Shown one piece after another: positions 23,263 to 32,131 of a stretch of DNA of 50,414 nucleotides. Origin of the DNA: Actinomadura montaniterrae (lineage in GTDB: Bacteria > Actinomycetota > Actinomycetes > Streptosporangiales > Streptosporangiaceae). The stretch covers positions 1 through 50,414 of the forward strand of contig NZ_WBMR01000051.1 in the NCBI RefSeq assembly GCF_008923365.1, read 5' to 3'. Below the pieces are notes generated by a model. That model did not search any database and was not told where the DNA came from. It saw nothing but the letters and a program-made list of their open reading frames with translations. Position numbers and translations under genes: made by a program. Numbering within the stretch: the stretch's first letter is position 1; each line of letters begins with the position of its first letter.

Positions 23263-23271
23263 ATGACTTGA
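23251..23271. promoter_or_regulatory. Probable autoregulatory operator of the GntR/FCD gene
   Basis: The dyad has core AAGTGATTAGATGACTT centred on 23261; both outer arms continue as TC and GA, so TCAAGT faces ACTTGA perfectly. It lies 28 nt before the regulator's ATG and resembles the site at 15901 at 18 of 21 positions. Confidence 0.65.
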
Positions 23272-23298
23272 CTTCTTCGAGGAGTGAACGAGGTAACG

Positions 23299-23991
23299 AT
23301 GACCAAGGATGTGGCCCGGCCCAGCCTCTCCGACGCGCTCACCGAGCGCGTCCTGGAGCTGATCCGCGCCGGCGGGCTGCGTCCCGGCGACCGGCTCCCC
23401 TCGGCGCGGGAGCTGTCCGAGCGCTTCGCGGTGACCACCCCCACGCTCCGCGAGGCGCTCCGCCGGCTCGAGGCGACCGGCGCCGTCCAGATGCGGCACG
23501 GCTCCGGCATCTACGTCGGCGCCGACCTCGAACGGGTCGTCATCCCGAACCCCAACGTCCGGCCGCTGCAGGGCGACCAGCTCCTCCAGCTGCTGGACGC
23601 CCGGCTGCTCATCGAGCCCCCGCTGGCCGCGATGGCCGCCCGCCGCGCCGAGCCCGGCGACCTGGAGCGGCTGCGCACCGTCCTGGACCACGCGGGCCGG
23701 CACCTGGAGGGCGAGGACGTCGAGCTGGACGCGGCGAACATGTCCTTCCACCGGGCCGCCGCCCACGCGTCCGGCAACGCCGTGCTCGGCGAGGTCATCG
23801 ACTCGCTGCTGTCGGTGCACGGCGCCGAGCAGCGGGAGATACTGCGGATCTTCGACGACCGGCGCCGCGACCACGACGACCACCGGGCCATTCTCGGCGC
23901 CATCGAGGCCGGGGAGGCCGAACGCGCCGAGGAACTGATGCGCGCGCACCTGCGCGACGTCACGAAGGTCATCGCGTCCCGGCTCGCCTGA
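23299..23991 (+). CDS. GntR family regulator with FCD domain
   Basis: The 230-residue protein has an N-terminal winged helix (LRPGDRLPSARELSERFAVTTPTLREALRRLEATGAVQMRHGSGIYV, about 25-72) and an all-helical FCD effector domain (about 90-225) with the metal/ligand residues of the family in FHRAAAHASGN and HRAILGAIEAGE. FCD regulators commonly sense sugar acids such as gluconate, galactonate or glucuronate, which fits the predicted aldonate pathway. ATG 23299 has GAGG 5 nt upstream; the GTG at 23284 lacks a usable ribosome-binding site. It probably represses itself and the divergent pair at 15.9 kb. Confidence 0.88.
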   Translation: MTKDVARPSLSDALTERVLELIRAGGLRPGDRLPSARELSERFAVTTPTLREALRRLEATGAVQMRHGSGIYVGADLERVVIPNPNVRPLQGDQLLQLLDARLLIEPPLAAMAARRAEPGDLERLRTVLDHAGRHLEGEDVELDAANMSFHRAAAHASGNAVLGEVIDSLLSVHGAEQREILRIFDDRRRDHDDHRAILGAIEAGEAERAEELMRAHLRDVTKVIASRLA

Positions 23992-24180
23992 CCGGCCGCC
24001 CGCCGCTCGCCTGACCGCTCTCCGGACCGCCCGCCCGAGCGCCCGCCCGACCCCCCGACCGCCCACGACCCACCGTCCGTCACCGGCCGCCCGCGCCCGC
24101 GCAGGGCCGGCGGTTCCCTTCAGCACACCCAGAACACCCTCAGCCGACCTCCAACCACCCCACGAACCAGGGAGGCCCCC
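23992..24180. other. C-rich intergenic region before the ABC importer
   Basis: These 189 bases are a low-complexity CCGCCC-rich stretch without an ORF, hairpin, or recognisable copy of the GntR dyad. The only clear signal is GGGAGG before the ATG at 24181. The importer may have its own promoter here, but none is convincing. Confidence 0.5.
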
Positions 24181-25458
24181 ATGCCGTCGATGCGCATGCG
24201 CACGACCGCCGTCCTCGCGGCGGCCGCGGCGCTCGCCGCGGTCGCGGGCTGCGCCTCGGGCAACGACTCGGGAGGGTCGAAGTCCGGGCTCAGGCTCTAC
24301 AACGACAAGGGCGCGTGGAAGCCCTTCTTCGAGCAGATGAGCGCGCTGGGCAAGCAGCAGACCGGGCTGGACATGACGCCCGTCGGGTACACCGACGAGC
24401 CCACCTACACCGCGTTCATCAAGTCCTCGTTCCGCACCAAGGTCAAGCCGGACCTGTTCACCTGGCAGACCGGCGGACGCCTCCAGGAGATCGTCGAGCA
24501 GAACCAGGTCGCCGAGACCACGTCGATCTGGCAGGACGCCATCAAGAGCGGCGACCTCACCCAGGACCTCGCCAAGTACTACACGGTCGGCGGCAAGCAG
24601 TACTGCGTGCCGCTCAACACCGGGTACTGGGGCATGTTCTACAGCAAGAAGATCTTCGCGAAGTACGGCCTCACGCCGCCGAGCACCTGGGCCGACCTGA
24701 TGAAGATCGCCCAGACGCTGAAGAGCAAGGGCCAGGTCCCGTTCAACCAGACGACGCCGACCTCGCTGTTCTCCTTCGCCTGGTTCGAGCAGCTGCTCGC
24801 CGGCACCGACCCCGACCTCTACGAGCGGCTGTCCACCGGGCAGGCGTCCTACACCGACCCCGGCGTGGTGAAGGTGATGGAGCAGTGGAAGTCGATGATC
24901 GACGCCGGCTACTTCTCCAACCCCGGCGACAAGGCCGACCCCGCCGACCACTTCAAGGCCGGCGACGCCGCCATGGTCATCAGCGGCACCTGGTTCAACA
25001 CCAGCATGACCCAGCGCGGCCTCAAGCTCGGCACCGACTACGGGTTCTTCCTCATCCCGAACGTCCAGCCGTCGCTGCCGAAGCGGTCGCTGATCTTCGA
25101 GAGCGGGCCGCTGTGCTCGCTGCGCAAGGCCCCCGACGCCGCCGCCAGCACCAAGTACCTGAAGTGGTGGGTGACCCCCGCCGCGCAGGAGAAGTGGGCC
25201 AACGCGCGCGGCGACGTGTCCGGAAACCCCAAGGTCAAGATCGCCGACCCGGAGCTGGACAAGGTCACCAAGGAGGCGGCGAGCGGCCAGAACCGGCTCG
25301 TGCTCCGCTACTTCGAGGCAGCGCCCGCGCCCGTCCTGACGGCCGCGCTCAGCGGGTTCGACGGCTTCCTCAGCAAGCCCGGCTCGTACATGAGCGTCCT
25401 CAAGGACATCCAGAAGGCCAACGAGGACTACTGGAAGAACCACAAGGCCGGAAGCTGA
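24181..25458 (+). CDS. Sugar ABC transporter substrate-binding lipoprotein (CUT1)
   Basis: The 425-residue protein has a lipoprotein signal peptide with lipobox VAGC (about residues 21-24) and a family-1 solute-binding fold. Marks include YTDEPTYTAFIKSSF, PDLFTWQTGGRLQEIV, LNTGYWGMFYSKKIFAKYGLTPPSTWADL and GDAAMVISGTWFNTSM, all typical of oligosaccharide-binding proteins. It should capture mono- or oligosaccharides released outside the cell. The next two genes encode its membrane partners. GGGAGGCCCC precedes the ATG. Confidence 0.92.
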   Translation: MPSMRMRTTAVLAAAAALAAVAGCASGNDSGGSKSGLRLYNDKGAWKPFFEQMSALGKQQTGLDMTPVGYTDEPTYTAFIKSSFRTKVKPDLFTWQTGGRLQEIVEQNQVAETTSIWQDAIKSGDLTQDLAKYYTVGGKQYCVPLNTGYWGMFYSKKIFAKYGLTPPSTWADLMKIAQTLKSKGQVPFNQTTPTSLFSFAWFEQLLAGTDPDLYERLSTGQASYTDPGVVKVMEQWKSMIDAGYFSNPGDKADPADHFKAGDAAMVISGTWFNTSMTQRGLKLGTDYGFFLIPNVQPSLPKRSLIFESGPLCSLRKAPDAAASTKYLKWWVTPAAQEKWANARGDVSGNPKVKIADPELDKVTKEAASGQNRLVLRYFEAAPAPVLTAALSGFDGFLSKPGSYMSVLKDIQKANEDYWKNHKAGS

Positions 25459-25462
25459 ACCG

Positions 25463-26425
25463 ATGACCGACCAGACGACCGCCGTGCGCGCGGGGACCCC
25501 GCACCGACGCGCGCGCGGCGGGCCCCACCGCGGCGGGACGGGCGGGCGCGTCCCGAGCGGGTTCGCGATGCACGGCCGCTTCCGGCACGCCTACCTCACC
25601 CCGGCCGTCCTCTTCGTCGCGGTGCTGATCTACCTGCCGTTCCTGTGGACGGCGTACCTCAGCCTCACCAGCTACGACGGGCTCGGGTCGCCGAAGTTCA
25701 CCGGCCTCGACAACTACCGGCGGCTGTTCCAGGACGAGGCGCTGCTCACCTCCGTCCGCAACACGCTGCTGTGGGTCGCGGGCACCACGATCCTGCCGGT
25801 CGGGCTCGGCCTGCTGGTCGCCGTGCTGTCGTACAACATCAAGGGCGGCGCCTGGTACCGGCTGCCGTTCCTCGTCCCGTACGCCATGTCGGGCGCCGGC
25901 CTCGGCCTCATCTGGGGCTTCATCCTGCAGCCCGACGGCATGGCCAACCAGGTGTTGTCGTTCCTCGGCATGCCCGGCGGCCACACCGAGTTCCTCCAGG
26001 ACGGCCCGCGCAACACCCTCGCGATGATCGTGGTGTGGGCGTGGCAGCAGCTCGGCGTCAACATGCTGCTGTTCGTCGTCGGCCTCCAGTCGATCCCGCG
26101 CGCGCCGATCGAGGCCGCCCGGATCGACGGCGCGTCCGGCTGGCAGCTGTTCCGGCACGTCATCTGGCCGCTGATGCGGCCGCTCACCACCGTCGTGTTC
26201 GGGCTGGCGCTGGTCGCGAGCCTGAAGACGTTCGACATCGTCTGGGTGATGACGCAGGGCGGCCCCGGCCGCACCTCCGAGACCCTCGCGGTGACCATGT
26301 ACCGGCAGGTCTTCGTCGCCGACGAGTACGGCTACGGGTCGGCGATCGCGGTGGCGCTCACCACCGTCACCGGCCTCGCCTCCTACGTCTACCTGCGCCA
26401 CCAGCTCGCCAGGGAGGGCTCCTGA
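25463..26425 (+). CDS. Sugar ABC transporter permease (MalF-type)
   Basis: The 320-residue protein has a basic N-terminal tail (about 1-40) and six predicted membrane helices. The cytoplasmic EAA loop that contacts the ATPase is IEAARIDGASGWQLFRHVIWPLMRP (about residues 215-240). It starts 4 nt after the binding-protein stop, and its TGA overlaps the ATG of the second permease by one base. Together they form a CUT1 importer. Confidence 0.92.
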   Translation: MTDQTTAVRAGTPHRRARGGPHRGGTGGRVPSGFAMHGRFRHAYLTPAVLFVAVLIYLPFLWTAYLSLTSYDGLGSPKFTGLDNYRRLFQDEALLTSVRNTLLWVAGTTILPVGLGLLVAVLSYNIKGGAWYRLPFLVPYAMSGAGLGLIWGFILQPDGMANQVLSFLGMPGGHTEFLQDGPRNTLAMIVVWAWQQLGVNMLLFVVGLQSIPRAPIEAARIDGASGWQLFRHVIWPLMRPLTTVVFGLALVASLKTFDIVWVMTQGGPGRTSETLAVTMYRQVFVADEYGYGSAIAVALTTVTGLASYVYLRHQLAREGS

Positions 26426-27231
26426 TGCGCCGCGCCGTGCTGATCGTCCTCGGCCTGGTGTGGCTGTTCCCGACGTACCTCATCGTCGCGAACGCCGTCC
26501 GCCCCGCCGGCGACTACGACCCGTCCGACGCGGTGAAGCCGCCCGGCTCGATCGGCCTGTTCGACAACATCAGCGAGGCGTGGAGCCGCACCGACGTCGG
26601 CGCCACGCTCGGCAGCACCGCGATCTACAGCCTGGTCGCGCCCGCGCTCGCCGTGCTGTTCGGGGCGCTCGCCGGATACGCGATCGTGGTGCTGCGGGTC
26701 CGGTTCGGGTTCCTCTGGTTCATCGTGATCTTCGCGGGCACGGTCGTGCCGTTCCAGATGCTGCTCGTGCCGCTGTTCGTCGGCTACAGCAAGGTGTCGC
26801 TGTACGACAACCAGATGGGCCTCGTGCTGGTCCACACGGCGATCAGCGTCCCGCTCGCCGCGCTGGTGATGCGCAACTTCTTCGGCTCGGTGGCCGTCTC
26901 GATCTTCGAGGCGGCGCGGCTGGACGGCGCGTCCACCTTCCGCATCTTCTGGCGCATCTACCTGCCGCTGTCGTCGGCCGCGCTCGCCGCGGTGTTCATC
27001 CTCGAGTTCACCTACGTCTGGAACGACCTGCTGTTCGGGCTGACGCTGGCGCAGTCCGACAACGTCCGGCCGGTCTGGGCGGAGCTGTCGGCGCTCACCA
27101 CCGACGTGTACGCCGGGACGCCCGTCCCGGTCGCGCTCGCCGCCGGGCTCGTGGTCTCGCTCCCCACGGTCGTGCTGTTCCTGGCGACGCAGCGGCTGTT
27201 CACCCGCGGGCTGACGCTCGCCCAGTTCTGA
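26425..27231 (+). CDS. Sugar ABC transporter permease (MalG-type)
   Basis: The 268-residue protein has six predicted membrane helices and the EAA loop IFEAARLDGASTFRIFWRIYLPLSS (about residues 153-177). It pairs with the permease before it (TGATG overlap). No ATPase gene is in the island. In actinomycetes CUT1 importers often use the shared ATPase MsiK encoded elsewhere, and that is the likely case. Confidence 0.92.
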   Translation: MRRAVLIVLGLVWLFPTYLIVANAVRPAGDYDPSDAVKPPGSIGLFDNISEAWSRTDVGATLGSTAIYSLVAPALAVLFGALAGYAIVVLRVRFGFLWFIVIFAGTVVPFQMLLVPLFVGYSKVSLYDNQMGLVLVHTAISVPLAALVMRNFFGSVAVSIFEAARLDGASTFRIFWRIYLPLSSAALAAVFILEFTYVWNDLLFGLTLAQSDNVRPVWAELSALTTDVYAGTPVPVALAAGLVVSLPTVVLFLATQRLFTRGLTLAQF

Positions 27232-27264
27232 TCCCCCGGTCACAGTCATTCTGAAAGGACACGG

Positions 27265-30200
27265 ATGACCAGTCGGCTCCTGACGGAGAGCCTCGGTTCC
27301 CCGGACTACGACGGAATCCGCGCCGCCCTCCGCCACGACACCTCCGCCGAGGTGCTCGCGGTCCGCGGGCTGTCGGTGCGGGCGGCGGTGGTCCCGCTGT
27401 TCAGGCGGGACGCGGCCGGCGCGCTCCGGCAGGCCGTCCGGATCGAGGCGGGCCCCGGGCTGGCGCTGCGGCTCGGCGACGCCGAGGAGCGCACCGACGA
27501 CGCCGGCCGGGCGACCCTGCTCGTCCCGGCCGTCGACGCCCCGCGCCGCCTCACGCTGGAGGTGCGGGACGGCGCGGGCCTCGTCGGCGCCGCCCCGCTC
27601 GACGTCACCCCGCAGCGCAAGTGGAGCGTCTTCGTCGTCCACCACTCGCACCTGGACATCGGCTACACCGACACCCAGGGCACCGTCCTGCGCCACCACC
27701 TCGACTACCTCGACGCCGCGCTCCGGCTCTCCCGCGAGACCGACGGGCGGCCCGACGACGCCCGGTTCCGCTGGTCGGTGGAGTCGTCGCTGCCCGCGCT
27801 GCGCTGGCTCGCCACCCGCCCGGACGACCAGGTCGCCGAGTTCGTCGACCGGACCCGCAGCGGGAACATCGAGGTCACCGCGTTCCCCATGCAGCTGCAC
27901 ACCGAGGCGTGCTCGACCGACGAGCTGTACCGGCAGCTCCGGTTCGTCAAAGACCTGCGGGACCGGCACGGCATCGACGTCCGCTCGGCGATGCACACCG
28001 ACATCCCGGGCGCGGTCGTCGGCGTCGTCGACGCGCTCAACGCCGCGGGCGTCCGCTACCTCGCGGCGGCGCACAACTGGGCGGGACGCTCCGTCCCGTA
28101 CATCACCGGCGGCGACAAGCTCGGCCGCCCGTTCCGCTGGCGCGCGCCGAGCGGCCGCGAGCTGATCGTCTGGTTCACCGACACCCCGCACGGCATGGCG
28201 TACATGGAGGGCAACACCGTCGGCCTCGTCGACGGCTACGACCTCGCCGAGGACCTGCTCCCGCGCTACCTGTCCTCCCTCGCCGACCGCCCCTACCCGT
28301 ACGGGCCGGGCACCTTCGGCTGGTACGCGGCGCCCGGCCAGGTCGGCGCCGACAAGGCCCCCGACGTCCTCGACGCCGTACACCTGCGGGTGCAGGGCGC
28401 CCACGCCGACAACGCAGGCCCGTCGATCATGCCCGCCGACATCGCGCTGCGTTGGAACGCGACATGGGAGTACCCGCGGCTGCGCATGGCGACCAACGCC
28501 GACTTCTTCGAGCACGTCGAGGAGCACCACCACGACCGGCTCCCGGTCCACGAGGGCGACTGGACCGACTGGTGGGCCGACGGCCTCGGCTCCGGCGCCC
28601 GCCCGCTCGGGCACGTCCGCCGCGCCCAGAACGTCCTGCGCACCGCCGAGACGCTGCACGCCCTCGCCGGCGCCGAGGCCGAGGGCCTGGACGAGGCCTA
28701 CGACAAGGCGGCGCTGTTCGACGAGCACACCTGGGGCGCGGCCAACCCGTGGGAGGACGCCGAGGAGGGCACCGACTCCGGCGGCCTGCAGTGGACCCGC
28801 AAGTCCGCGGTCGGCTACCAGTCCTACGACGACGCCCTCGACCTGCTGCAGGCCGGTTCGCGGCGGTTCGGCGCCACGCTCGCACCCGCGCCGGGCGCGC
28901 TCGCCTCGTTCGCCGTCCTGAACCCCGGCGGCACCGCCCGCACCGACGTCGTCCGCGCGTTCCTGCCGCGCGACGTGGTCCCCGTCGACGTTCCTGTGAC
29001 GTTGATCGACGCCCGCACCGGCGACCCGCTGCCGCACCACGAGGAGGAGGTCGACCCCGACGAGTGGCCGACCCGGCCCATCGGCCGCCACCTGGAGGCC
29101 GTCGTCCCGGACGTCCCCGGCATGGGACGCGTGCGCCTCGACGTCGTCCGCGGCGAGAACCCGGCGCCCGAACCCGTCGACCTCGGCCGCGACGGCGTGA
29201 TCGAGAACGAGTACTACCGCGTCACCTACGACCTCGCCGAAGGCCACCTCGCCTCCGTCTTCGACAAGGCCGCCGGCCGCGAGCTGGTCAACGCCGACGC
29301 CGCCGCCGGATTCGGGCAGTACGTCTACGACCGGTACGCGACCGCCCCCCACTTCAACCACATGTCCGGGCACATGCTCGTGCACGACCGGACGCTCCTC
29401 GGCGACCGCGCCCTCGGCCGGCACGCCGCCGTCGTGAAGTGCGAACGCACCCCGGTGGGGGAACGCCTCGTCGTGGAGCTCACCGGCAAGGGCGCCGACT
29501 GGATCCGCACGACCCTCGAACTGCACGCGGGCGTCCCGCGCCTCGACCTGCGCTTCCAGCTCGGCAAGCAGCCCACCGCGACCAAGGAGGCGGTGTTCTT
29601 CGCCTTCCCCTTCGCGGCCGGCGGACCGCCCGCCGCCTGGGAGCTGACCGGCGGCGTCGGCGGCACCGGCGTGCCGAGCGTCCCCGGATCGGCCGAGCAC
29701 ATGCGCCCCATCCGGCACTGGGTCGCCTTCGAGGACCCCGACCTCACCGTGGCGTGGGCGACGCTGGAGGCGCCCCTCGTCCAGTTCGGCTCCATCCACA
29801 TGCCGTACGCGCCGTTCCCGCCGACCATCGACGACGAGCCCGCCACCGTCTACTCCTGGGCGCTGAACAACATCTGGGACACCAACTTCCCGTCCCAGCA
29901 GCAGGGCGAGACCACCTTCCGGTACGCCGTCGCGTCCGCCGCCGGCGACGTCCCGGGCCGGCGGCTCGGCGCCCTCGCCGCCGCCGGGCTCACCGACCCG
30001 TTCGTCGCGACGCTGACGACCGGGACCGGGCGGGCGGCGCCGGTGGAGGCGTACGCGTCCGTCGACGACCCCGACGTCCAGATCACCTCGATCGGGCGGG
30101 ACGGCCCCGACCTCGTCGTCCGGCTCCGCTCGCTCGCCGCCGCGCCCGTCGAGACGGCGCTGACCGTCCCCGGGATGCGCGCCGCGACCGTCGACTCCGG

Positions 30201-30303
30201 CCTCGGCCGCGACGCCGCCGAGGCGCCCGTCCGCGACGGCGCCGCGACCGTCCGCCTGCCCGCCTGCGGGATCGTCGCCGTCACGGTGAAGGGGAACCTC
30301 TGA
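27265..30303 (+). CDS. GH38-like (alpha-mannosidase superfamily) protein
   Basis: The 1012-residue protein has a short N-terminal beta region (about 1-115), then a GH38-type domain opening with VHHSHLDIGYTD (H129 and D131 as zinc ligands). D246 in MHTDIPG corresponds to the catalytic nucleophile, and H488 in FDEHTWGAANPW to the C-terminal zinc ligand. Beta-rich middle and C-terminal domains follow. GH38 enzymes are retaining zinc-dependent alpha-mannosidases, but the HLDIGYTD form also fits the related DUF5054 proteins, so mannose specificity is not assured. No signal peptide, so it acts on imported glycans. Start at ATG 27265 with GAAAGGA upstream. It lies between the importer and the dehydratase genes. 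Confidence 0.8.
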   Translation: MTSRLLTESLGSPDYDGIRAALRHDTSAEVLAVRGLSVRAAVVPLFRRDAAGALRQAVRIEAGPGLALRLGDAEERTDDAGRATLLVPAVDAPRRLTLEVRDGAGLVGAAPLDVTPQRKWSVFVVHHSHLDIGYTDTQGTVLRHHLDYLDAALRLSRETDGRPDDARFRWSVESSLPALRWLATRPDDQVAEFVDRTRSGNIEVTAFPMQLHTEACSTDELYRQLRFVKDLRDRHGIDVRSAMHTDIPGAVVGVVDALNAAGVRYLAAAHNWAGRSVPYITGGDKLGRPFRWRAPSGRELIVWFTDTPHGMAYMEGNTVGLVDGYDLAEDLLPRYLSSLADRPYPYGPGTFGWYAAPGQVGADKAPDVLDAVHLRVQGAHADNAGPSIMPADIALRWNATWEYPRLRMATNADFFEHVEEHHHDRLPVHEGDWTDWWADGLGSGARPLGHVRRAQNVLRTAETLHALAGAEAEGLDEAYDKAALFDEHTWGAANPWEDAEEGTDSGGLQWTRKSAVGYQSYDDALDLLQAGSRRFGATLAPAPGALASFAVLNPGGTARTDVVRAFLPRDVVPVDVPVTLIDARTGDPLPHHEEEVDPDEWPTRPIGRHLEAVVPDVPGMGRVRLDVVRGENPAPEPVDLGRDGVIENEYYRVTYDLAEGHLASVFDKAAGRELVNADAAAGFGQYVYDRYATAPHFNHMSGHMLVHDRTLLGDRALGRHAAVVKCERTPVGERLVVELTGKGADWIRTTLELHAGVPRLDLRFQLGKQPTATKEAVFFAFPFAAGGPPAAWELTGGVGGTGVPSVPGSAEHMRPIRHWVAFEDPDLTVAWATLEAPLVQFGSIHMPYAPFPPTIDDEPATVYSWALNNIWDTNFPSQQQGETTFRYAVASAAGDVPGRRLGALAAAGLTDPFVATLTTGTGRAAPVEAYASVDDPDVQITSIGRDGPDLVVRLRSLAAAPVETALTVPGMRAATVDSGLGRDAAEAPVRDGAATVRLPACGIVAVTVKGNL

Positions 30304-30305
30304 GC

Positions 30306-31541
30306 ATGAAGATCACCGACATCCGGGCCACCACCGTCGCGGTGCCGCTGGAGGCGCCGCTGCTGCACAGCAACGGCGCGCACTGGGGCCGCTTCGTCCG
30401 CACGATCGTCGAGGTCGAGGCGGACAACGGCCTGGTCGGGCTGGGCGAGATGGGCGGCGGCGGGCAGTCCGCCGAGGACGCCTTCCGCGCCCTCGCGCCC
30501 TACCTGGAGGGGCACGACCCGTTCGAGCTGGAGGCCCTCCGCTTCAAGATCGCCAACCCGACGGCGAGCCTGTACAACAACCGCACCCAGATGCTCGCCG
30601 CCATCGAGTTCGCCTGCCTCGACCTGGTCGGCAAGCACCTCGGCGTGCCCGTCCACGACCTGCTCGGCGGGCGCGTCCGCGACAGCGTCCCGTTCGCGTC
30701 CTACCTCTTCTACCGCTACCCGGGCGCGGACGGCCGGACGCCGGAGGTCCGCACCCCCGAGCAGCTCGTCGCGCACGCCCGCGACCTGAAGGAACGGCAC
30801 GGCTTCACCGTCCACAAGCTGAAGGGCGGCGTCTTCCCGCCCGCCTACGAACTCGAGTGCTACAAGGCCCTCGCCGAGGCGTTCCCCGGCGACCGGCTGC
30901 GCTACGACCCCAACGCCGTGCTGAGCCTCGACGAGGGCCTCCGGTTCGCGAAGGCCATCGAGCACCTGAACAACGACTACCTCGAAGACCCCGTCTGGGG
31001 CCTGGAAGGGCTGCGGCTCGTGCGCGAGAGGACGCCCACGCCGCTCGCCACCAACACGGTCGTCGTCAACTTCGAGCAGCTCGCCACCAACGTGCTGCAT
31101 CGCAGCGTGGACGTCGTCCTCCTCGACACGACGTTCTGGGGCGGCATCCGCGCGTGCGTCAAGGCGGCCGGGATCTGCGACACCTTCCAGCTCGGGGTGT
31201 CGGTCCACTCGTCCGGCGAGCTCGGCATCCAGCTCGCCACCATGCTGCACCTCGGCGCCGTCCTGCCGAACCTCACCTACGCCGCCGACGCGCACTACCA
31301 CCACCTCGCCGGCGACGTCATCGAGGGCGGCCCGTTCCAGTACGCGGACGGGCGGATCGCGGTGCCGTCTGGGCCCGGCCTCGGCGTCACGCTGGACCGC
31401 GACAAGGTCGCCGAATACGCCGAGCTGTACCGCGAGCTCGGCGGCTACCCCTACGACCGCGACCCGGGACGCCCCGGCTGGTACCCGCTCGTCCCGAACG
31501 AGCGGTGGGCCGACCCGGAGACGCCCCTGGCCGCGCTCTAA
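30306..31541 (+). CDS. Enolase-superfamily dehydratase, glucarate dehydratase-like
   Basis: The 411-residue protein has an N-terminal capping domain and a C-terminal barrel. Catalytic residues follow the glucarate dehydratase subgroup: KxK motif K171/K173 (VHKLKGG), metal ligands D201 (RYDPNA), E227 (YLEDPVWG) and N250 (LATNTV), and general base H301 in VSVHSSGELG. These enzymes remove water from acid sugars to give 2-keto-3-deoxy acids, which the PfkB kinase at 14.9 kb could phosphorylate. The motif phrases differ from GlucD (HSSGELG instead of HSNNHLG), so the substrate may be another acid sugar. It starts 2 nt after the GH38 stop. Confidence 0.85.
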   Translation: MKITDIRATTVAVPLEAPLLHSNGAHWGRFVRTIVEVEADNGLVGLGEMGGGGQSAEDAFRALAPYLEGHDPFELEALRFKIANPTASLYNNRTQMLAAIEFACLDLVGKHLGVPVHDLLGGRVRDSVPFASYLFYRYPGADGRTPEVRTPEQLVAHARDLKERHGFTVHKLKGGVFPPAYELECYKALAEAFPGDRLRYDPNAVLSLDEGLRFAKAIEHLNNDYLEDPVWGLEGLRLVRERTPTPLATNTVVVNFEQLATNVLHRSVDVVLLDTTFWGGIRACVKAAGICDTFQLGVSVHSSGELGIQLATMLHLGAVLPNLTYAADAHYHHLAGDVIEGGPFQYADGRIAVPSGPGLGVTLDRDKVAEYAELYRELGGYPYDRDPGRPGWYPLVPNERWADPETPLAAL

Positions 31542-31606
31542 CCGCCGCGGCCAGCGCTCCGGCGCCCGCGGACGGCGCACGCGGCGGCCTGGCATAGCCT
31601 TTCGGC

Positions 31607-32077
31607 ATGATCCGCCCAGCCGCCCCCGACGACGTCCCCGCGATCCTCCGGCTCATCCGCGAGCTGGCCGAGTACGAGCGCGCCCTGCACGAGGTGAAGG
31701 CCACCGAGGAGCAGCTGCACGCGCGGCTCTTCGGCGACGACCCGCGCGCCCACGTGCTCATCGCCGAGCACGAGGGCCGCGTCGCCGGGTTCGCTGTGTG
31801 GTTCCTCACGTTCTCCACGTGGAACGGCACGCACGGCATCTATCTGGAGGACCTGTTCGTCGACCCGGGCGTCCGCGGCCACGGCTACGGCAAGGCGCTG
31901 CTCACCGAGCTCGCCCGCATCGCCGACGAGCGCGGCTACGAACGCGTCGAGTGGGCCGTCCTCGACTGGAACGAACCCGCCATCGGCTTCTACAAGGCCC
32001 TCGGCGCGCGCCCCCAGGACGAATGGACGACCTACCGCCTCACCGGCGAGGCCCTCACCGACCTGGCCCGCTCGTAA
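31607..32077 (+). CDS. GNAT family N-acetyltransferase, diamine (SSAT)-like
   Basis: The 156-residue protein matches the spermidine/diamine acetyltransferase group: MIRPAAPDDVPAILRLIRELAEYE, the motif WFLTFSTWNGTHGIYLEDLFVDPGVRGHGYGKALL, and the C-terminal VEWAVLDWNEPAIGFYKALGA. It would acetylate polyamines or similar amines from acetyl-CoA. TAGCCT (31595-31600) ends 6 nt before the ATG and no Shine-Dalgarno is present, so translation is probably leaderless. It lies after the sugar island and is convergent with sodN across a strong terminator. Confidence 0.88.
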   Translation: MIRPAAPDDVPAILRLIRELAEYERALHEVKATEEQLHARLFGDDPRAHVLIAEHEGRVAGFAVWFLTFSTWNGTHGIYLEDLFVDPGVRGHGYGKALLTELARIADERGYERVEWAVLDWNEPAIGFYKALGARPQDEWTTYRLTGEALTDLARS

Positions 32078-32087
32078 CGGAACGACC

Positions 32088-32117
32088 GAGGCCCGGCCCC
32101 AAGCGGGACCGGGCCTC
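32088..32117. terminator. Bidirectional terminator between the GNAT gene and sodN
   Basis: GAGGCCCGG (32088-32096) and CCGGGCCTC (32109-32117) form a perfect 9-bp stem with a 12-nt loop, between two convergent genes. Confidence 0.75.
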
Positions 32118-32131
32118 GAAGCGGGCCGTGC

